From contig NZ_CAJSLV010000042.1 of NCBI RefSeq assembly GCF_907177275.1, positions 62,001-126,000 on the forward strand: a stretch of DNA of 64,000 bases. The letters run 5' to 3'. The notes under the pieces were generated by a model. It saw only the letters and a program-made list of their open reading frames with translations, was not told the DNA's origin and searched no databases. Shown here piece by piece: positions 44,480-52,980 of the stretch. The stretch's first letter is position 1; each line of letters starts with the position of its first letter. This stretch comes from Actinacidiphila cocklensis. Its GTDB lineage: Bacteria > Actinomycetota > Actinomycetes > Streptomycetales > Streptomycetaceae. Both the position numbers and the translations under genes were made by a program.

Positions 44480-47365
44480 ATGGAGGCGGAGCAGGGCCGA
44501 CGAGACACGCCCGCCCACCCGCTGCTGCGTGGGCGGGCAGGCGAACGCCATGCGCTGGCCGCGGCGGTGGCGGCCGCCGGTGCCGGGCGGGGGGCGACCG
44601 TCCTGGTGGTGGGCGAACCGGGCTCCGGGCGCAGCACGCTGCTCGCCGAGGCCTCGCGGGCGGCCCGCTCCCAGGGGCTCACCGTCCGGCGCGCCGGCTG
44701 TACGAGGGCCGAGGCACGAGTCCCATTGGCCGGGCTGCACGGACTGCTGCTGCCGCTGGCCGGCTGGCTGGACGAACTGCCCGATACCCAGAGCCGCGTC
44801 CTGCGGCGCCTCCTCGACGGGCGTCCCCCCGCCGGGAACACGCTCATGGCCACGGGGACCGCGCTGGTGCGCCTGCTGGCCGCGGCCTCGGCCGGCACGC
44901 CGCTGCTGTGGTGCGTCGACGACGCCCAGTGGCTCGACGAGGCGTCCCTGCGCGTCGTCGGCTTCGCCCTTCGCCGCCTGGGCGCCCTCCCGGTCGCGGC
45001 CGTCGTCGCCGCCGACGGCACCTCCCGCGCGGAGGACGTCCTGGAGGGCGCGGAAGTCCTGCGCCTGGCGTCCCTCGACGCCGCCACCAGCTTCCGCGTG
45101 ATCACCGACCGCTGCCGCACCCGGCTCGGGGCGGCGGCCGCCCGCGAGGCGGTCGACCTCGCCTGCGGCAATCCCCTGGCCCTCACCGAACTCGCCGCCG
45201 CTCTGGACGCCTCCCCCGGCCGCGCGCCCCGCACCCTCCCCCCGTACGGCCGCCTGCGCGCGCACTTCCGCCTCCGGCTCGACCGCCTGACGCCGCCCGC
45301 TCGCGCGGTGGTCGCCCTCACCCTGCTCGGCGGCTCCCTGCGACCCCCCGTCCTCCTGGCCGCGGCGGCCCGCCTGGGCGCCGGTCCTGAGGCGCTGGAC
45401 GAAGCCCGGGCGGCGGGGCTGGTGGCGCTACGGGAGGAGGCTCCGCCGCCCAGCGCAACGGGCACCGTGACGGGCCTGGGCGCAATCGGCCAGGCCGTAC
45501 CAGGCAGGGTCGCCTGCGCCGGTGGGGACGGGGAGTACGTGGCGGCCGGGGACGGCGCGACCGTCGCGGTAGCCGGGCGGCTGGCGCGGGCGTGCCTGGG
45601 CGACGAGGTGGGGTTCGCCGCGCAGCAGGCCGCGCACGCGGCCCTCGCGGACACGCTCGGGCAGGGAGCCCGGCTGCCGACGGCCGTGCACCGGCTGGCA
45701 GTCGCCGCACAGCCGTCGCAGCGGCTGATCGCGGAGATGGAAGCCGCCGCCTCCGATGTACGGCAGGCCGGCGACCCGCGGGGCTGCGCGTCCGCTCTGG
45801 AGCGGGCCGCGGAGGTGACCGCCGAACCGGGGGTGCGAGCGCGCTGGCTGATCGCGGCGGCGGCCGACCGGCTGACCGGCGGAGAGGCCGGACGAGCCCG
45901 CGGCCTGCTGGACCGGGTGCTGCCGGGCGGCACCGACCCGGACACCCGGGGGCTGCGCATGCTGGTGCGGGGCGAGATGGAGTTGCGCGACGGGGTGCCG
46001 GCCAGGGCACTGCACGAGTTGACCGCGGCCGCAGCCGCGTTTCCCGCCGCGCGGCGCGACCTCACCACCCGCGCCCTGATGCTCGCCGGCGAGGCCGGCT
46101 GTCTCGGCGGCGACTTCGCCGGCTACTTCGCGCTCGCCGAACGGGTGCGCCGGCTCGGTGGAGCCGGCGATCCTCCCGCCGTACGGCTGGTCCTCGGCCA
46201 CTTCGCGGGTATGGCCGCCACTTTCCGGGGACGCCACGACGAAGCCGGCAGATCACTGCGGCAGGTGGTGGGACTGACCGACAGCGTACGGGAGCCGGAG
46301 GCGCTGGTCTGGGGCAGCCAGGCGGCCTACACCCTCGGCGACGCCGCGCGGGCGCACGCCCTCGCCGGTACGGCCGTGCACCGGGCACGGGAGCTGGGGG
46401 CCGTGTCCCTGGTACCCGCGGCGCTGGTGTACCAGGCCCTGTCCGCCCTCATGCTCGACCGGTACGCGGCCGCCGAGGCCGCTGCCCTGGAGGGGCTGCG
46501 TACCGCGGGGGCGCTGGGGCAACGCAACGTCGCCGTGGACCACCTCGCGATCCTCGCGCTGCTGGCCGCGCTCCGGGGCGACGCGGCTTCGGCCTCGCTG
46601 CGGCTGCGCACCGCCGACGACGGGATCGCCTCCCGCGGTCTGGGCCGCCCCGGCGCCTTCGTCTGCTGGGTCGCGGCCTGCGTGGATCTCGCCGAGGAAC
46701 GCCCGGCCGACGCCCTGGACCGCTTCCGCCACATGACGGCCGCCACCGGGCAGGTCAACCTGGCGATCAGGGGCATGGCCGCACCGCACTTCGTGGAGGC
46801 CGCCGTGCGATGCCACCAGCAGGCGAGGGCCGCGGGCGCCCTGCGGGGCTTCGAGGATTGGGCGGTGGCCTCGGGCAGCACCGTCCGCCGGGCGCTGGCC
46901 CACCGATGCCACGGGCTGCTCGCAGAGAAACACGCCACCGCGGAGGAGCACTTCCAGGAGGCCCTGCGGCTCCACGACGGCGGGGAGACGGCCCTGGAAC
47001 GGGCCAAGACCGAACTCTTCTACGCCCATCGCCTGCGCCGAGCCCGCAAGCCGGGAGCGGCCCGCGGTCTTCTGCGCGACGCCCTCACCACCTTCCGGCA
47101 GGCGGGCGCCCGCACGTGGGCGGACCGCGCGGCCGCAGAGCTGCGCGCCGCGGGTGCCGCCGTGGACCCCCTCGTCCCCCGCCGCGCCCCCGACCTCACC
47201 GCCCAGCAGGAGCGCATCTGCGAGCTGGTGACGCAGGGGGCCACCAACCGGGAGATCGCCGACCTGCTCGTCCTCAGCCCCCGCACGGTGGACTACCACC
47301 TCCGCAACATCTTCGTACGCCTCGGCGTCCGCTCCCGGGTCGAACTCGCCGCGCTCCTGCGGTGA
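44480..47365 (+). CDS. LAL-type LuxR-family regulator with AAA ATPase domain
   Basis: 961 residues. ATP-binding domain at about 15-300 with Walker A GEPGSGRST, in which the invariant Lys is Arg, and Walker B LLWCVDDAQWLDEAS. A long helical TPR-like region follows. C-terminal LuxR HTH: LTAQQERICELVTQGATNRE, IADLLVLSPRTVDYHL. Such regulators activate gene clusters in response to ATP and inducers. It may control the divergent lipase 220 bp away (inference). The Arg substitution may weaken ATP hydrolysis. Confidence 0.87.
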   Translation: MEAEQGRRDTPAHPLLRGRAGERHALAAAVAAAGAGRGATVLVVGEPGSGRSTLLAEASRAARSQGLTVRRAGCTRAEARVPLAGLHGLLLPLAGWLDELPDTQSRVLRRLLDGRPPAGNTLMATGTALVRLLAAASAGTPLLWCVDDAQWLDEASLRVVGFALRRLGALPVAAVVAADGTSRAEDVLEGAEVLRLASLDAATSFRVITDRCRTRLGAAAAREAVDLACGNPLALTELAAALDASPGRAPRTLPPYGRLRAHFRLRLDRLTPPARAVVALTLLGGSLRPPVLLAAAARLGAGPEALDEARAAGLVALREEAPPPSATGTVTGLGAIGQAVPGRVACAGGDGEYVAAGDGATVAVAGRLARACLGDEVGFAAQQAAHAALADTLGQGARLPTAVHRLAVAAQPSQRLIAEMEAAASDVRQAGDPRGCASALERAAEVTAEPGVRARWLIAAAADRLTGGEAGRARGLLDRVLPGGTDPDTRGLRMLVRGEMELRDGVPARALHELTAAAAAFPAARRDLTTRALMLAGEAGCLGGDFAGYFALAERVRRLGGAGDPPAVRLVLGHFAGMAATFRGRHDEAGRSLRQVVGLTDSVREPEALVWGSQAAYTLGDAARAHALAGTAVHRARELGAVSLVPAALVYQALSALMLDRYAAAEAAALEGLRTAGALGQRNVAVDHLAILALLAALRGDAASASLRLRTADDGIASRGLGRPGAFVCWVAACVDLAEERPADALDRFRHMTAATGQVNLAIRGMAAPHFVEAAVRCHQQARAAGALRGFEDWAVASGSTVRRALAHRCHGLLAEKHATAEEHFQEALRLHDGGETALERAKTELFYAHRLRRARKPGAARGLLRDALTTFRQAGARTWADRAAAELRAAGAAVDPLVPRRAPDLTAQQERICELVTQGATNREIADLLVLSPRTVDYHLRNIFVRLGVRSRVELAALLR

Positions 47366-47702
47366 CCGCCGAAGAGGAGTTTCGCGACGCCGACCTCGCG
47401 TTCGCCGTGACCCGTGCTGATGCCTGCATGACACCGCGGGCCGGAACCGGGATGCCCCGGGCCAAGGCGAAGACCGCCGCGGTCAAGCCGTTCGCGGAAG
47501 GCCTGGGCGGTTCCACTCGGTGGACCCGCCCAGGCCTTCCTGCTCGCGCAGGTGTCCGGTGCCTTTCGCAGAAGGGCCGCCCACAGTGAACGGCCGCGCG
47601 GGCACCCTCGGGAAGAACCTGCGCGCCGCTGTCGATTCTGCCGGGTCCCGTTCGACATCCTGATGGAGGGCGTATCGCCCTGCGAGGAGGCGACAGGACC
47701 TG
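47366..47702. other. Intergenic region with a large hairpin
   Basis: 337 bases between two same-strand genes. Apart from the hairpin at 47496-47540 and the ribosome binding site GAGGAGG near 47683, nothing coding-like is seen on either strand. Confidence 0.4.
47496..47540. terminator. Very long perfect hairpin
   Basis: GGAAGGCCTGGGCGG (47496-47510) pairs perfectly with CCGCCCAGGCCTTCC (47526-47540). The 15-base loop itself contains TCCAC/GTGGA, giving a near-continuous stem of 20 pairs with one T-C mismatch and a TCG tip. It lies about 130 bp after the LAL regulator stop. A terminator is the simplest role. Confidence 0.7.
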
Positions 47703-48362
47703 ATGAGGGAGCACATGGATCAGCTGCTGCGAGTGCAGAACTTCACCATCTCGAGCGACGGCGTCGCCGCCCGCGAGGACCAGAGCCTGGAGCGGCCTTT
47801 CGGCAGCGACATCGATCCGAGAAAGCTCTTCGCCTGGGCCGGCGCCACGGCGAGCTGGTCGCTGCGCACCGAACCCGGGGGAAGCCGTGGCCTCGACGAC
47901 TACTTCATCCGGGACTTCGGCCACGGCATCGGCGCCGAGATCATGGGCCGCAACAAGTTCGGACCCCAGCGCGGCCCGTGGAGCGACCACGAGTGGCGCG
48001 GCTGGTGGGGTGACGAGCCGCCCTTCCACACGCCGGTGTTCGTCCTGACCCACCACGAGCGGCCGTCGTTCACCCTCTCCGACACCACGTTCCATTTCGT
48101 GGACGGCGATCCCGCCACCGTTCTCGCGCAGGCGCGGGAGGCCGCGCACGGCAAGGACGTCCGCCTCGGCGGCGGCGTCAGCACCATCCGGGAGTTCCTC
48201 GACGCCGACCTCGTCGACACCCTGCATGTGGCCGTCGCACCCGTGAAGCTCGGGGCCGGGCTACGACTGTGGGACTCGCCCGACGAGCTGCTGGACCGGT
48301 TCCACATGGAGGTCGTGCCCAGTCCGAGCGGCGTGGCGCACCACCTTTTCTGGCGCAAATGA
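47703..48362 (+). CDS. Dihydrofolate reductase-like (RibD C-terminal) protein
   Basis: 219 residues; ATG at 47703, with a second in-frame ATG at 47715. Reads VQNFTISSDGVAA at the start, then GRNKFGPQRGPW, HTPVFVLTHHERPSF, VRLGGGVSTIREFLDADLVD and LHVAVAPVKLGAGLRLW: the RibD_C/YyaP fold of stand-alone reductases. These bind NADPH, and the physiological substrate is unknown. Confidence 0.82.
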   Translation: MREHMDQLLRVQNFTISSDGVAAREDQSLERPFGSDIDPRKLFAWAGATASWSLRTEPGGSRGLDDYFIRDFGHGIGAEIMGRNKFGPQRGPWSDHEWRGWWGDEPPFHTPVFVLTHHERPSFTLSDTTFHFVDGDPATVLAQAREAAHGKDVRLGGGVSTIREFLDADLVDTLHVAVAPVKLGAGLRLWDSPDELLDRFHMEVVPSPSGVAHHLFWRK

Positions 48363-48640
48363 CGAGATGACGAGAGGGACAACGCGGGAACCTCAGCACT
48401 GCGGACGCGAGCCTTCGGGCAGGTGAACGCGTGGCCGTGGGCGAGTCGCCACTGCAGATCCCGGCACTCGCCCACACCCGCGGACCGGCGCCTCGCCGGA
48501 GGTCCGAGCGCCCGTTCCGGACGCGCCGGGCGACCGGCTGACGTTTCGCGATTTCCGGCGCATTCGGTCGATGTCACATAATCTTGGGGCGGCATCAGAG
48601 CACCCTCTCGGCATCTGACCATGATCTCGGAGGTACGGCG

Positions 48641-48775
48641 ATGAAGACATCGAGAAGGCGGCGCGTCGCAGGCTTAGCCGCCACCGCTGCAGCGGCACTC
48701 GGCGGACTCCTGGTGGCCCCCACACCGGCGCACACCACCGTGAGCAAGAGGTGGGTGGGGACGAACCCGTACTGA
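48641..48775 (+). CDS. Small secreted peptide
   Basis: 44 residues; ATG seven bases after GGAGG. A basic start (MKTSRRRRVAG) and hydrophobic core (LAATAAAALGGLLVAPTPA) form a clear signal peptide, leaving a mature part of about 14 residues (HTTVSKRWVGTNPY). It may be a real exported peptide or the front of a truncated secreted protein. No Cys, no known family. Confidence 0.5.
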   Translation: MKTSRRRRVAGLAATAAAALGGLLVAPTPAHTTVSKRWVGTNPY

Positions 48776-48927
48776 TGCGAACGCCGCAGTGTCCTGCGGC
48801 GCGCCACGGGCTGCAGCGGTGACCGCGGCCGTCCAGTGGAGGGGCGGTTGCGGTGACCGGCGGGAAGGTGATGGGCGGGCGGACCACCGGCGCGGTACTC
48901 GCCGGGCGCCGTCGCGGAGTGTGCCCA

Positions 48928-49848
48928 TCAACGTGGCAGGTCGATTTCCAGCAGGGCGTTCTCGACCAAGCTGCCGAGGTAGAGCCGTCCGCCGCTGGCG
49001 CAAGCGCTGGTGACCATCCGGTAGTGCAGGTCGTTGCGCTGCATGTCGTGGACGATACGGCCTTCGGCGTCCACTGCGAGTGCCCAGGCAGTAGGCCGCG
49101 CGTCGGGCTGCAGCCGTTGCGGCACGCGCCACAGTGCCTGCCGCAGCACCGGATGAGAGCGGTGGAGCTGGTCCAGGAGTGGATCGCGGGGTGCTGCCAT
49201 GGCGATCCAGATCAGACCGTCGGGGCCGGTGGAGAGGTTGTCCGGGAAGCCGGGGAGATCGCCGATCAGCGTATCGGCCTGTCCGGCGCGCGGACCGGTG
49301 AGATGGACTCGTCGCACGCGGTAGCCGCCTGATTCCGCGACGGCCACGAAGCTGCCGTCGGCGGCCAGGGTGACGCCGTTGGCGAACTGCAGGCCGTCCA
49401 GAACGACCTCGGGTTCCTCCCCCGGGGACAGTCGGACGAGACGACCGGTGCCGGAGTGTTCCAGCAGGTCGCCCTTCCAATGATCCAGGCCGAACCGGCG
49501 GCTGGAGTCGCTGACGTACGTCGTTCCGTCGGCGGCCGTGGCGGCGTTGCTGCAGAACGTCAGCCTTTCACCACGTACTTCGGTCAGCAGGGTTTCCATG
49601 TGGCCGCTGCCGGGGTCCATGCGTAGCAGTCCGCGCTGGGCGTCGCAGACAAGCAGGCGCCCGTCGGGCAGCCGATGGAGCCCCAGGGGGCGGCCACCGG
49701 TATGGGCGACCGGACGTACGGACGCTGTCTCGACGTCCACGGCGAGGATGCTTCCGTCGTCCAGGCCGGTGTAGAGCGTGCCGTCGTTGTCGGTGACCAC
49801 GTCTTCCGGGCCTGTACCCGGCACGGGAATGCGACGCAGGAGCGTCAT
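48928..49848 (-). CDS. SMP-30/gluconolactonase-like beta-propeller protein
   Basis: 306 residues; ATG seven bases after GGGAG. Six-bladed propeller with metal-site segments: GPEDVVTDNDGTLYTGLDDG, FCSNAATAADGTTYVSDSSR, FANGVTLAADGSFVAVAESG and LPGFPDNLSTGPDGLIWIAM. It matches the SMP-30 / strictosidine-synthase-like hydrolase family, which acts on lactones with a divalent metal. No signal peptide. Monocistronic. Confidence 0.82.
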   Translation of the reverse strand: MTLLRRIPVPGTGPEDVVTDNDGTLYTGLDDGSILAVDVETASVRPVAHTGGRPLGLHRLPDGRLLVCDAQRGLLRMDPGSGHMETLLTEVRGERLTFCSNAATAADGTTYVSDSSRRFGLDHWKGDLLEHSGTGRLVRLSPGEEPEVVLDGLQFANGVTLAADGSFVAVAESGGYRVRRVHLTGPRAGQADTLIGDLPGFPDNLSTGPDGLIWIAMAAPRDPLLDQLHRSHPVLRQALWRVPQRLQPDARPTAWALAVDAEGRIVHDMQRNDLHYRMVTSACASGGRLYLGSLVENALLEIDLPR

Positions 49849-50206
49849 CGTGTCGCTCCCTGTGCGCTGCACAGCTCGTTGGGAGCGAAGTGGCGGGCGC
49901 CAGCGGACCGGCCGCAGCCCGGGTTTGGCCGTCATCGCCCAGCCCTGGGGTCGTCGGCTCGTTGCGGAGGCGTTCCCGTTGGCACAGAACGAAGCGTAGA
50001 AGTTGCTCGGTGTAAGGCGCAACCACGAACGCAGTGACCGACACGGACCCCAGGCGGCAGTTGCGGGGCAGTCTTTGGCCTTGGGCCTACTCCAGCGAGG
50101 TCGCGCACTCGTTCTCGAGGGTCGTGCCGTCGTCCGATCAAGGGGTATTTCTGCCAGAATATAAATATTTGTCCGTGAGGGGTGTACCCACCAGGAGGAA
50201 TCGTCG
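49849..50206. promoter_or_regulatory. Divergent intergenic region with AT-rich core
   Basis: About 360 bases between the SMP-30 and SpoIIE-type genes. Bases 50146-50175 (TTTCTGCCAGAATATAAATATTTG) are strikingly AT-rich for this genome and lie just before the AGGAGGAA site of the phosphatase gene, so the promoter is probably there. No coding-like frame. Confidence 0.5.
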
Positions 50207-51313
50207 GTGGAGGGAATCCGGTACACGCCTGTCAGAACTTCGTGGGGGCTTGCCGCCCTCGCTCTCATAGCCGGCGCTCTGCTGACCGCGTTCGCGCCTC
50301 AGCCGTACATCGGACTGCCCCTGTTGGCGGCTTCGCCGCTGGTCGCCGGTGCGATGCTGTCCTTCCGTTTCACGACGGGCTTCGCATGCGCCGCGGTTGC
50401 CGCCTCGGTGGGCCTGGATGTGTATCGGGGGCGGCCGGCGTCAGCACTCGTCGTGGATCTGGCGGTGGTCGGCCTGATCGGGATCCTGGCCCTGGCGGTG
50501 AACGTCCTGCTGGAGCGACAGGGACGTGATCTCGCACGGTCCAGAGGGGTCGCGGAGGCAGCGCAGTTGGCGATGCTGCCGCAACCCGCTGCCCGTGTCG
50601 GCCCTTTGGCTGTCGCGGTCGGCTACGCCGCGGCCCATGCGGAGGCCCGGATCGGCGGCGACCTCTTCGCGATCCATGACACCCCGTTCGGCGTCCGCAT
50701 GCTCATCGGGGACGTGCGGGGCAAGGGGCTCCAGGCGCTCGCCTCGGTGTCCGTCGCGGTCGGCGCCTTCCGCCAGGAGGCGGAGTACTCCCCCGGCCTC
50801 ACCACCCTGGCAGAACGGATGGACGACGCACTCTCCAGGGGCGACGAACGCAACCTGCTGGCCGACATCTCCACCGAGGACTTCACCACGGCACTACTGG
50901 CAGAGGTGTCCACCGACGGCGGCGTAGTTCGGCTGATCAACCGCGGGCATCCGGCGCCGTACCTGGTCCACGAAGGACGACTGAAACGGCTCGACCCGAG
51001 CGTCGCGCAACTCCCTTTGGGCATGGGGCTGTCCGAGATCTCACCCCGGTCCGGCGCGGACGTTCCCCTTCCCGACGTCCTGCCCCTGCCCGTCGGGGCC
51101 TTGCTGCTCATGGTCACCGACGGCGTCACCGAGGCGCGGAACCGCGACGGCGTCTTCTACGACCCCTGCCTGTCCCGACTGGTGGGACGCCGCTTCGGGA
51201 ACCCCGAGTCCCTGGTCAGCGCCCTGATCGCGGATGTTCACCGGTGGACCGAGGGCGGGCAGCAGGACGATATGGCCATCCTCGCCGTCACCCGGATCGC
51301 CACCGCCGGATGA
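50207..51313 (+). CDS. Membrane SpoIIE-like PP2C phosphatase
   Basis: 368 residues; GTG behind AGGAGGAA. Three to four N-terminal helices (GLAALALIAGALLTAFAP, YIGLPLLAASPLVAGAML, VVDLAVVGLIGILALAVN) anchor it; the catalytic domain spans about 120-365 with the metal motifs IGGDLFAIHD, MLIGDVRGKGLQAL, LINRGHPAPYLV, LLLMVTDGVTEARN and QQDDMAILAV. It should dephosphorylate a Ser/Thr target, typically an anti-anti-sigma factor, in stress or development signalling. No partner anti-sigma gene is in the window. Confidence 0.87.
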   Translation: MEGIRYTPVRTSWGLAALALIAGALLTAFAPQPYIGLPLLAASPLVAGAMLSFRFTTGFACAAVAASVGLDVYRGRPASALVVDLAVVGLIGILALAVNVLLERQGRDLARSRGVAEAAQLAMLPQPAARVGPLAVAVGYAAAHAEARIGGDLFAIHDTPFGVRMLIGDVRGKGLQALASVSVAVGAFRQEAEYSPGLTTLAERMDDALSRGDERNLLADISTEDFTTALLAEVSTDGGVVRLINRGHPAPYLVHEGRLKRLDPSVAQLPLGMGLSEISPRSGADVPLPDVLPLPVGALLLMVTDGVTEARNRDGVFYDPCLSRLVGRRFGNPESLVSALIADVHRWTEGGQQDDMAILAVTRIATAG

Positions 51314-51409
51314 GACCCCCCGCTACGACCGAGCTCAACCTGCAAGGATGCGCGTCGACGAGCGCGGCTCACGCGCTCGCCGACGGGCTACGGGTCAGGC
51401 AGGGGTGCG

Positions 51410-52135
51410 GTGTTGAAGACTCGGTGGACGATGGTGCTTGCTGCGGCGTTCGCGCTGGTGAGTGCCGCAGCCTGCTCATCTTCCGGACAGGCGGCCCCCC
51501 AAGGCGTGCCGCATGCGCCAGGGCCGGGGTCCACTCACGGACCGGCCTCCGTAACGGCGAAGGTGCCCACCCGCGCGCAGTTGGCCAAGATGCTCATTAC
51601 GGAATCGGACCTGCCGGCGGGATCGCTGGTGTCCCATCAGGACATCAGTCCGCGCGGGAAGGTGACGGCGGACGACCCCGCGTGCCAGCCGCTGGTGGAC
51701 TCCATGCTGTTCACCTCCGCATCAGCCGGCCCGCCCGCAGCCGCGGTGAACCAACTGGTGACAGCGACAGGTGCCGGGGCCGGGGCGGCCGGAGTTCGGA
51801 CCGCCCTCGTCGCCTACCGAGACCGTGGCGCTGTACTGGCCATGGACGGTCTCCAGACCGCCGTCCAGGCCTGCGCTGCAGGCTTCACGGCAACCCTCAA
51901 CGGCGCCCGGACCCGGTTCACCGTCGCGCCCGACAACCAGGCCGGCGGTGGGCAGCAGGCAACCGGCGTGGTCCTGACCGACACCATGGACGGCTCGCCC
52001 GAGTCGAACGACGTGTGGCTGGTCCGCAGTGAGAATGTCGTCGCCTACTTCGTGGCCGTGGGACTGCCCGGTAGCAGCGTGCCGCGAGCGGCGATGACCG
52101 CGGTGGCGGTTCCGCAAGTGCGCAAACTGTCCTGA
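51410..52135 (+). CDS. Secreted lipoprotein of unknown function
   Basis: 241 residues from GTG, with GGGG upstream. The signal peptide ends in a lipobox (ALVSAAACSSS), so it is membrane-anchored outside the cell. The body has TRAQLAKMLITESDLPAGSL, DDPACQPLVDSML and VVAYFVAVGLPGSSVP, resembling sensor-type PknH-like extracellular folds in mycobacterial and streptomycete lipoproteins. Assignment of that fold is uncertain. Follows the phosphatase gene by 96 bp, perhaps co-transcribed. Confidence 0.7.
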   Translation: MLKTRWTMVLAAAFALVSAAACSSSGQAAPQGVPHAPGPGSTHGPASVTAKVPTRAQLAKMLITESDLPAGSLVSHQDISPRGKVTADDPACQPLVDSMLFTSASAGPPAAAVNQLVTATGAGAGAAGVRTALVAYRDRGAVLAMDGLQTAVQACAAGFTATLNGARTRFTVAPDNQAGGGQQATGVVLTDTMDGSPESNDVWLVRSENVVAYFVAVGLPGSSVPRAAMTAVAVPQVRKLS

Positions 52136-52277
52136 CGGCCGGGACCAGGCACCCGTACACCTCGGTTGTTCGCACGGAAGTGCGTCGGGGCTACCCGCCT
52201 TCTGCCCTGTCCCGCCGGCGGGGGCCGTCCTGAGGGCCGGGGCTCGCCTTCGTCGGCGAGGGCAGCGGCCGGGCGCG

Positions 52278-52694
52278 TCAGCCGAAGCGGAGGTCGCCCT
52301 CGATGGTGCCGGCCTGGATCACGGTACCGCGGATGTCGCCTCCGCTGACGGTGTTGTGCACCGTGGCGACCTGCTCCGGGGGGTGTCCTGCCGCCGCCAG
52401 CAGGGCACGCAGCCCGGCCTCTGCCTCGGGATCCTCGCGGAGCAGAAGCAGCAGCCGCGCCTGCCATCGGGACTCGATCTCGGCGAGGGCCGCCCGGTCA
52501 TCGCCGTTCGCGGCCACAATGACCGCAGCGCGGACCTCTTCCAGCTCCACGTCCGCCGTCTGCGTCAGACCGGGCCTGTCACGCCCGAACAGCGCTCGCA
52601 CTCGATCCCTGGCTGTGGCCCACGCGTCGCCCGCCATCAGCTGCACCAGGGTCGTCGCCCCGGACACGGCCAGCGCGGTCAGTTCGGCCTCCAT
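52278..52694 (-). CDS. Small helical protein with C-terminal amyloid-signalling (RHIM/BASS-like) motif
   Basis: 138 residues from the ATG at 52692-52694 (GGAGGG upstream). Residues 1-110 are predicted all-helical with a hydrophobic first helix (LTALAVSGATTLVQLM). The last 25 residues read VHNTVSGGDIRGTVIQAGTI then EGDLRFG. That N-x-x-x-G-G-x-x-x-G-x-V-I-Q-A-x-x-I-x-G form matches bacterial amyloid signalling sequences, related to animal RHIM and found on NLR sensors and on Bell-domain effectors. A short helical domain plus such a tail is the Bell-type effector layout, suggesting a cell-death executor (inference). No NLR gene lies in the window. Confidence 0.6.
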   Translation of the reverse strand: MEAELTALAVSGATTLVQLMAGDAWATARDRVRALFGRDRPGLTQTADVELEEVRAAVIVAANGDDRAALAEIESRWQARLLLLLREDPEAEAGLRALLAAAGHPPEQVATVHNTVSGGDIRGTVIQAGTIEGDLRFG

Positions 52695-52980
52695 CCCGCC
52701 ACCCTCCGCTTCCCGCTGCTCAGCCCCGAACTTCGGGCGTTCCCAGCCTACTTGGAACGCTTCGGGGACGCCGCGCCGCGCTCGGAGGGGTCGAGGCACC
52801 ACCTCGCATGCGCTCGCTGAGCTGAACAGGAGAGCAGTCCTTGCTCGGGATGCTCATCCGGCCAACGCGAGGTTGTGCAGGCGGGTCTGCCGCGGGCTCA
52901 GGCGCTGTTCTGCCTCGACTTCGCCCCAGGAGTGCAACGTGCCCCGGGCCGGTTGGTACGGGAGGGCAGGAGGCTAAGGT

